From assembly GCA_039654915.1 (NCBI GenBank), contig CM077599.1, positions 82,552,001 to 82,616,000 on the forward strand: 64,000 nt of DNA, read 5' to 3'. A program made the position numbers and the translations under genes. Positions 57,531-64,000 of the stretch are shown here, piece after piece (the first letter of the stretch is position 1; the number at the start of each line of letters is the position of its first letter). The stretch comes from Aquilaria yunnanensis (Eukaryota; Streptophyta; Magnoliopsida; Malvales; Thymelaeaceae). The notes under the pieces are model-generated. The model worked only from the letters and a program-made list of their open reading frames with translations. It had not been told where the DNA came from and made no database searches.

Positions 57531-59254
57531 CATATTTAGCCCATAAACATAACCAACTTGATCGCATTGGTCCACAATTTACTGCTCGACAAATATTAAT
57601 CCCTAAAATTTCAAAATTGTGAGAGTTAGTCCAATTGGTACGGTAGACCACATGTTGGATGAAATGCACGTTGCTTGGCATGTATCACTAGCCACACTAT
57701 GGCACTGCCTTCTTCTGCTCTCCTTCTCTCTAAGCACGGCATTGGCATCCCATGCTTCATTTTTTGTTATCTATAAAATTAGTACCATCAATATAATGCA
57801 TAACCCCATTGGTATATATTCAATCCTCCAAGTAAAAATTGTAAGTTCAAGCAAACACTTATAGTGTAATAATTTACTGAAAAAATGGAAAATAGCACTG
57901 ATACATCGAGAACCAACCATTATTTTAATCCTTGTGGTTGATCCACAGAAGAAGTGATCGAACAGGAAAAAAAAACAAAAGAAGATTGAGATACTTAATG
58001 CTCAATGACAACTTGGTGAGAAAAGTCTTGACCGGATTTAGTGCGACAACGATGTCAGCAAACGAGAGTAATAGCCCAGTAATTAGGGTTGGGTAAAATC
58101 AAAACTAAACCAGAAAAATTTCTATTGAGTTGGTTTGGTGTTGATAAAAACTGATGATAGAAGTTGATTCCAATGCTGAAAAATTCATTCGTTGTTGAGT
58201 TAGTTTCAATTTTTTGTGGAATCGAACAAAAATATATATATTTAAATTTAAAACATATAATGATTTTTAAATTTAAAAAAATTCTTAAATTTATTATAGG
58301 TTTATGATATTACATATTTACTAAAAAATTCATTTATTTAAAATTATATTAGGCGGATATTTTTATAACTTAAAACATATAATGATTTTCTTCTTAATAA
58401 ATTTTTTAAATATATTCCCCGTGCCTCACTTTGTTTGCCCCTTTCCATTTTGCACAGAATTTTAGGCATTTTCCTACCATGCAAATTTTTCCAGTTTTAC
58501 TCCTTGATTTCCTCTTGTTAGTCTCTTCCAAATCCCACCATCGCCGCCTTCACTTCTCTTACTTTACCTCTGTCTCAGCCACCTAGCCTCCATCTCCACC
58601 ACCTAGCCTTCGTCTCTGTCTTAGCCTTCACTGACGCCCCTTATCCGTCTCAATGTACTCTCATTGTCTTCGTCTTGGCCTTCTACCCTGGCTTCGTCTC
58701 GATCTTCTACCACTATCTCCATTTCAATGTAGCTGCCTCCGTATTTGTCTTAGCCTTTTTCCTTGTCTCAGCTTTCCCCCTTCGTTCCTATCCTCGCCCC
58801 CATCTTCATCTCAGACTTCTCTGGCCAAATCTAATGCCCACGAGATTCTTTTATATTAGAAACTACAATACTTATAATTTTCAAATATGAGTTTTATAAA
58901 AAATATCAAATAATAATATATAAATTTAAGTTAAACTTAAATTAAAAAAATTGAATTATATCTACCCAACCTGACTTATGCTCACTTCTAACGGCAGAAG
59001 TGACATGGGAATGGTTGTTGCTAGGTAGACATGGTGTGTGGCGAACAGGATTAATGTCAAGGAGGAGAAGTTAGAGGAAGCTTATGGGGAAGGGGTGTTG
59101 ATTGTCATGCATCTAACATTATCCATTATCTACAGTACCAATTGGACTAACTTGCGTAAGTTTTCAAAGTTTAGGACCCATAGTTTATGAGTAATGAGTT
59201 GTAGATCAGCTTGCTGAAGTTGACAATTTTAGGGGTCAAATATATAGTTTGGCC
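57531..59254. mobile_element. Long-TIR MULE-like element, possibly Pack-MULE
   Basis: 1724 bp. Ends GGTCAAACTACATATTTAGC and inverted GGCCAAACTATATATTTGAC pair over about 130 bp, including TTAGTCCAATTGGTAC in both. The flanks TTACCTTTA and TTTCTTTTA match at 7 of 9. The interior (58430-58830) is CT-rich, GC-richer than its surroundings and codes short Leu/Ser/Pro-rich frames, suggesting captured leader or coding DNA. No transposase seen. Confidence 0.6.
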
Positions 59255-60857
59255 TTTCTTTTATTTTGAATGCTTTTTTCTCATTAGAATCATCTTTAGA
59301 CTAACAAATATAAATAAACAGTATTGATGATAATTTGTGAACGATAAGACGTAACTTGCCTATTTTCTAGATCCTGGAGGCCTTATAAGCTGCATTGCAA
59401 ATTTTTGGAGAGTTGGGACTGGAAAATGACCAATTGTTCATCCGAAAAGGCATGACCAGTAGAGTTTTATGATAGTTTGTGGATTATAAGCCGCATTGCA
59501 ATGTTTGGAGAGTTGGGACTTGAAGGCAGGATTAATGTTCCCTTAAGTGAGCTGCGCTAGCCTTAAGAGACATTTTAGATACTTGTTAACCATTTAAAAG
59601 GTACTATATATATAAAATGAAAAATGCATACTTTTTTAAGACTTGGTGGATTCTTGAACTAGCCTTTAATAGAAATTTTTTAGTGGAAAAATGGTTTTCC
59701 CATATCCTTTAGCCATTTTGCCGAGTGGCCAAGCAATTGCAAGTCTTTCAATTTTACTTGGTTATGAAATTGAACAAAAATTGATATGACATAAAATTTA
59801 TTTATTTGTTTGTTTGTTTAAGATACATCACATTTGGCAGCTGCAATAGGCTATGACTATTCTAGAAATGTGTCAGATTTCATTTAGAAAAAAGTCTTCC
59901 TAAAATTTATTTCTTTATTCTCAAAACTAGAACTCGAAACATTACTTTAAGGGATGAGAATCATCTTACCATAACTTTAATCATTAAACAGAATTTAGGC
60001 AAATGATTTTGATTCCCTCAAATTTCTTTTCTGGTTTGATTAGACTGTATTTGATTCTGTTTAAACCTATCTATGGCCTATATGAGCGTAAAGTTATGAG
60101 TAGATATTATTTGGAACAAAACCGAAAATTACATTTGAATAAAATGATTTAGTTGTTCTATGTTGCTCATTTAGATTGAAACTAAATTTTATGTTTAGTA
60201 ATCAAATCTCTTATCATTTCATACACTTAAAACTGAATAAACAAAACAGCGATAACTATTTTACCGTTGCCATATTAACCCCATATATATAAAGTTATTT
60301 TCTGCTAATTTTAGAATATGTGTTGTTCTTACTTCTTCTTTTTTTTTTTTTTTTTTTTGAATATTTTTCTTAATTTTTTTATTTACTATATGTTTAGGTC
60401 TCAAGAAAAGGAACCAAATAAGCCTAAATCTAATTTGAGCGGTTTGAATCGGGCCTTATATATAATTTGGATTATATAAATATATTTTGTAAAAAGTAAA
60501 AACCATCATTGTATTCGGATCGATACTAAATCCAACCAAACAAATACTGGGAGGAGGAACTCGAGTATAAAAAAGCCATCATATTTGAAACTTGTGTAGA
60601 TAAAACAAAAGTTTAATGAAAGTTTTATAGAAAAAACCAGCTAATGGTATTTAACTTGTTAATTTTAATACTTTTCTCCTTGATTTTAAGTCATACGTGA
60701 TTTATCGTGGGAGCCATCCCCTTGTGAACCCGTGACAGAATAAGAGTTTTTCCTTTATCTAGATCAAGATCTAGATGTTATTGTTTTAGACGTTGGTGGC
60801 TCTGGGTCTGGAGCTGTGAATCAATTTTTTTTTTCTTTTTAATACTCCTCTTTGGGG
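59255..60857. other. Intergenic DNA, no gene seen
   Basis: AT-rich. An imperfect direct repeat of about 37 bp (GCATTGCAAATTTTTGGAGA-like) occurs at about 59383 and 59483. A poly(T) run lies at 60340-60358. Confidence 0.4.
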
Positions 60858-61404
60858 TCACGTAACATAACAGCTCACAGAAAAGTGAGGAATGGAGCAA
60901 GCGACTTCCATCCCACGCACAAAACCATGTGCATTCGTCATCTCCAGCTTTGCACCTGAAAAATATGTAATGTGGGCTCGGAACTTGCGCCTGATATGAA
61001 ACATAGTGGGCCAGAAAATGTTGAAGGTTAAGGTCTCTCTGTTACTGTGAAGTTTGGTGGAAACACAACTCAAAATGTGAAGGAAACGCTTTGAAACAGC
61101 ATTTCCCTTCAATACTTTTATGACGTTGTCGTGATTCAGAAGCAACCAGGCTGGTCCAAGCGTACAAGTGAAGGGGCTTGGTCCCTTAAGCAAGAGATTC
61201 TGAGTTAGATCCAAGGTTGTGTGTATGGAGAAAACTTGCTTGAAAGAGGCCTCCGCATCAACATCAGACTGTACCTCGAGGACTTTGTTCAATGTGATAC
61301 TCCTAGGTTCACCAACAAATGTATCATGATCCAAAGAAATTTGTTCATCTAATTCAACAAAACTGTTGATGCAGATACACCAGTGATCACCAACACCTAA
61401 TTAC
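60858..61404 (-). other. Unidentified open reading frame
   Basis: A minus-strand frame is open from a stop at about 61405 to TAA-type closure at 60858, about 180 codons with ATG at 61334 giving 158 aa. It lies 134 bp downstream of the glucanase stop on the same strand. Composition is protein-like (mixed charged and hydrophobic residues, six Cys, several His), but no domain, signal peptide or membrane helix is recognisable. It could be the last exon of an unseen gene, 3' UTR of the glucanase, or chance. Confidence 0.2.
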
Positions 61405-61537
61405 AACCATCTGAATGCTTCTTCCATCAAAGGCATTTCCTCACTAATCACTGTAAATACATTGAGAATATGATACATTCCACTAACAAATAGTAATAGA
61501 GTTATTCTGTTCTTCCGATCCAAGGAATCTAAATCAA

Positions 61538-64000
61538 TCAGAAAACCAGTGTGATAACTAACATACACAATGTCAGGATGGCTGAATTTATTCTGATGTT
61601 GCTTAGAGTTGTGAGGCTTAATCTGCTAGCCGCATCACTTGACCACGTCGAGTTCACGACAGCCATTGTCTTATTGGCTATTTGCTTGCTGAACAAGAAA
61701 ATGAAAAGTTCCTTGGTTAGGAAAGTCTGGCGGCTCTCAATGTTAAAATTTTTCAATATTAGCTGGACAACCAAAATGGTAACAAATTACAAGCAGTTGA
61801 AACGCAAAGCATGACTCACCTTCCAGGAAATACACAGTTGCCGTGACCTGCAGATACACACCATGGGGTGCAAGAGAGAAAATAGTGAGACAGGTGAAGA
61901 TTCCCAACAGGATCAGTGGAAAAAAGAAAGAAAACCAAAAACGATAGACGCAATAACATTTTGGATCAGCTGAGGATACAAGAGGATGAGTAATTTTTAT
62001 GGCACCCTTGACTATTATTAGTACCATCTTGCTCAAATGGACTCACATAGTCACATTTGATCAGAGTTCTCCAGACAAAAACCAGGTTTTCTTCTTAAAG
62101 TGCACTGAGAATGTGTAATTCCACAGTTGATAAAAGAAACATTTGGTTATAACACACAGAAACAAGGCAGAGGTGCATTTTAGATGCCACTTTTTGTATT
62201 GTTCTGTTTATATGATGCAGTGACTTGCAACAAGGGACAGCCTGTCACTCTTCAACCTCCTTTTTTGTTGGAATCTTGAATGGCCAAGAGGAGCTTAGCA
62301 GCTTAGGGAAAACTAAACTTAGACTAAAGTAAAAACTTTTCAAGCTCAGTTATTCAGAACCAAGTACTTTTGCTTTCAACTTCATTATGTTAAAAGAGCA
62401 AACAAGAATCAGCAAACGTTGGTTCTTTAAGCACAAAAACAGTTTCCACCTGGTTTTACATCATACTAAGACACCAAGGGCTTCAGTTTCAGAAATTCAT
62501 GCACCATTACATCTGATTACTTTTATAAATTACTCGTGAGCAGTTACAAAACTACAACTCTTACAGACAATCACCCCTCTAGTCCCTTCTAAACATACTC
62601 ATCTGGTTCTACTTCTAGTATGCAGCATAGAATCGAACAATTTTTCCCTCAATATAATCAACAAAGTCTATAGATACTTACTTGGGTCAGTGGTAGTAAT
62701 TGTAGCCACACCCTTGAAGTCACAAGAGCTAGGTGCCCTCCCTGCGTTTTGGTAATAGCTATCAAATGCATAAGAAGCATGGCTCTTTACATTATTAGGC
62801 TGGTAGCAGTCTTCCCCAGGTTGAATCTCACTACAATTTGCCCGTCCTGGACCGCAAGCCCAATCTAAAGCAGCCTGCAATGTCTTCAAATCAGCCCTAT
62901 CCGCAGCCACACAATAGGTCCTGTTAGTTGTATCAGTTGCCAGAAAAGTCCCACTTCCTGATACATGAAGCAGATACACTGGTGTTGAATTTGCATAGAA
63001 CAAGCCCCAATTAGCCTCTGAAACTGGGGATGACCTTAAATCCTCACTAAACAGCTCATATACATACACGCTGGAAGTGATCTCCGGGTGAAAAGGAGTT
63101 CCGCTGCGGTCTAGAACATGCTTAATAAGATTCGAATTATAAGCATCCGCATTTTCTGCAGTGGCATGAGGTTCTTTCATATCACCCTTGGAAGGCCATC
63201 CACTCTCAGTAACAAGCACAACAACATCAGTAACGTTCAAATTATTCATGGAAATATATGCAGCATCAATCATGGCGTCGAGCAAATTAGTATAGTGCAG
63301 CAGAGTATTGGGATCAACCATTTCTTTAGACGACGAAAGAGGCCTAAACAAACAACTATCAAGGGGCACCACGCCTTTGTTCGTCATAAACACATAATAA
63401 GGATACAGATTCATCATCAAAGGCGATCCAGTTCGAGACAGGAACTGAAGCAAAGGCACCATAATCGAACTCAAGCTGTGGTTAAAGTAAGCCTGAGAAG
63501 GAGGAAACATGTCCAGAACGATGGACGCCGAATGCGGAGTCGAAACTTTGATCTCGGAATGAAGCTTGGCAGCAACTAAAGCACTGTAGATGGACTGGAT
63601 TGCAGGCATTAGCAAAGGAGCTGAAGAAGGCACAGTCGTCAAAACCTCATCCCCAACAGCTACGGCGGTGATTAGAGTAGCTGGGTAGTAAGCGACGACG
63701 TTCCTGGCGACCCAATTGGCGGCGGTGGTGTTGGAGGATCCGATTGCAAGGAGCTGGTTATTGGGCACGCTGACGATGACCCGGATCTTGGTTTTCGCCA
63801 GGGCTCTGAGGATATCCGGGTCGGCATCATAAAGACGAATATGGGTAACCTTCTGGAGTTGCAAGAAGGCGACCAAATCCGCGGGAGACGGCAGATTGGA
63901 AACATCTGTGCCTATGTTAATCCCCACAAAGGGCTCTTTTTCTTCCTCGTTTTGCTGCTTGACGTGTTCGATAGAGTTGGAAGATTTAGCTGCAATATTG
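61538..64000 (-). CDS. GPI-anchored GH17 beta-1,3-glucanase with X8 domain (partial, 5' end outside window)
   Basis: Exons seen: 64000-62682 (runs off the window), a 28-nt microexon 61847-61820, and 61688-61538; introns are GT-AG and phase is kept. The GH17 barrel starts at VGINIGTDVSNLPSP. The proton donor Glu is in AVGDEVLTTV and the nucleophile Glu in VLVTESGWPSKGD. After a short linker, the X8 (CBM43) callose-binding domain shows TYCVAADRAD, LDWACGPGRANCSEIQPG, NVKSHASYAFDSYYQ and SCDFKGVATI; the microexon adds SHGNCVFPG. The C-terminal exon ends in a Ser/Asn-rich region and a hydrophobic tail (AILTLCMLVITLVF), a GPI-anchor signal. It is closest to Arabidopsis glucan endo-1,3-beta-glucosidase 3-type proteins that act on callose in the wall and at plasmodesmata. 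The signal-peptide exon is not in view; the frame is open to the window edge. Confidence 0.92.
62050..62650. other. Intron of the GH17 gene
   Basis: The 834-nt intron (62681-61848) holds no repeat or ORF of note. Confidence 0.6.

Noticed and set aside
59383..59520. Imperfect 37-bp direct repeat
   Set aside because: Too short and isolated to define an element; no TSD or terminal structure.
1..64000. tRNA, rRNA or known snoRNA genes
   Set aside because: I looked for B-box-like GGTTCGAATCC text and other signatures on both strands and found none I could support.

Overview
This window is nuclear DNA of a flowering plant, almost certainly a eudicot. It has spliced plant genes with GT-AG introns, plant-specific families (SKU5-similar proteins, GH17/X8 glucanase, glycine-rich wall protein, At4g22030-like protein), and typical angiosperm transposons. 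No bacterial or organellar features were seen. The six host genes I can support all lie on the minus strand. I could not run any database search, so family names rest on motif recognition.

Left part (1-11.8 kb): a decayed L1-type LINE, a poly(A)-tailed retroposon with a 15-bp target duplication, copy 1 of an At4g22030-like gene (4326-5639), then AT-rich DNA with MITEs, a long-TIR element and a 1.1-kb MULE. Middle (11.85-34.55 kb): a nest of LTR retrotransposons. A decayed minus-strand Ty3/gypsy chromovirus-like element (11853-34549, TSD CTATC) sits inside remnants of a third LTR element. It is itself split by a plus-strand Tat-lineage element (17040-27249, TSD TATAT, LTRs about 95.5% identical by hand count). 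The Tat element carries an antisense, apparently spliced gene at its 3' side.

35.65-40.27 kb: a CACTA transposon (TSD CTT) with dense subterminal palindromes. It has captured the first coding exon of an ACC-synthase-like gene plus other exon-like pieces. Copy 2 of the At4g22030-like gene follows (40672-41973). Homology continues upstream of both genes, so this is a segmental duplication of about 5.5 kb whose copies are now about 35 kb apart, separated largely by transposons.

Right part (46.4-64 kb) is gene-rich. UTP6 has six exons and acts in nucleolar pre-rRNA processing. A secreted glycine-rich protein, a seven-exon SKS multicopper-oxidase-like protein that lacks copper ligands, and the 3' end of a GPI-anchored GH17 beta-1,3-glucanase are cell-wall or apoplast proteins. 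Several MULE-type MITEs lie between these genes. The genes show no operon-like relation; shared orientation and the wall theme are the only visible links.

I see no clearly new biological system. The most interesting items are the spliced antisense gene with its own TATA box in the Tat element, the ACC-synthase capture by the CACTA element, and the duplicated At4g22030-like genes with a conserved W-box pair.
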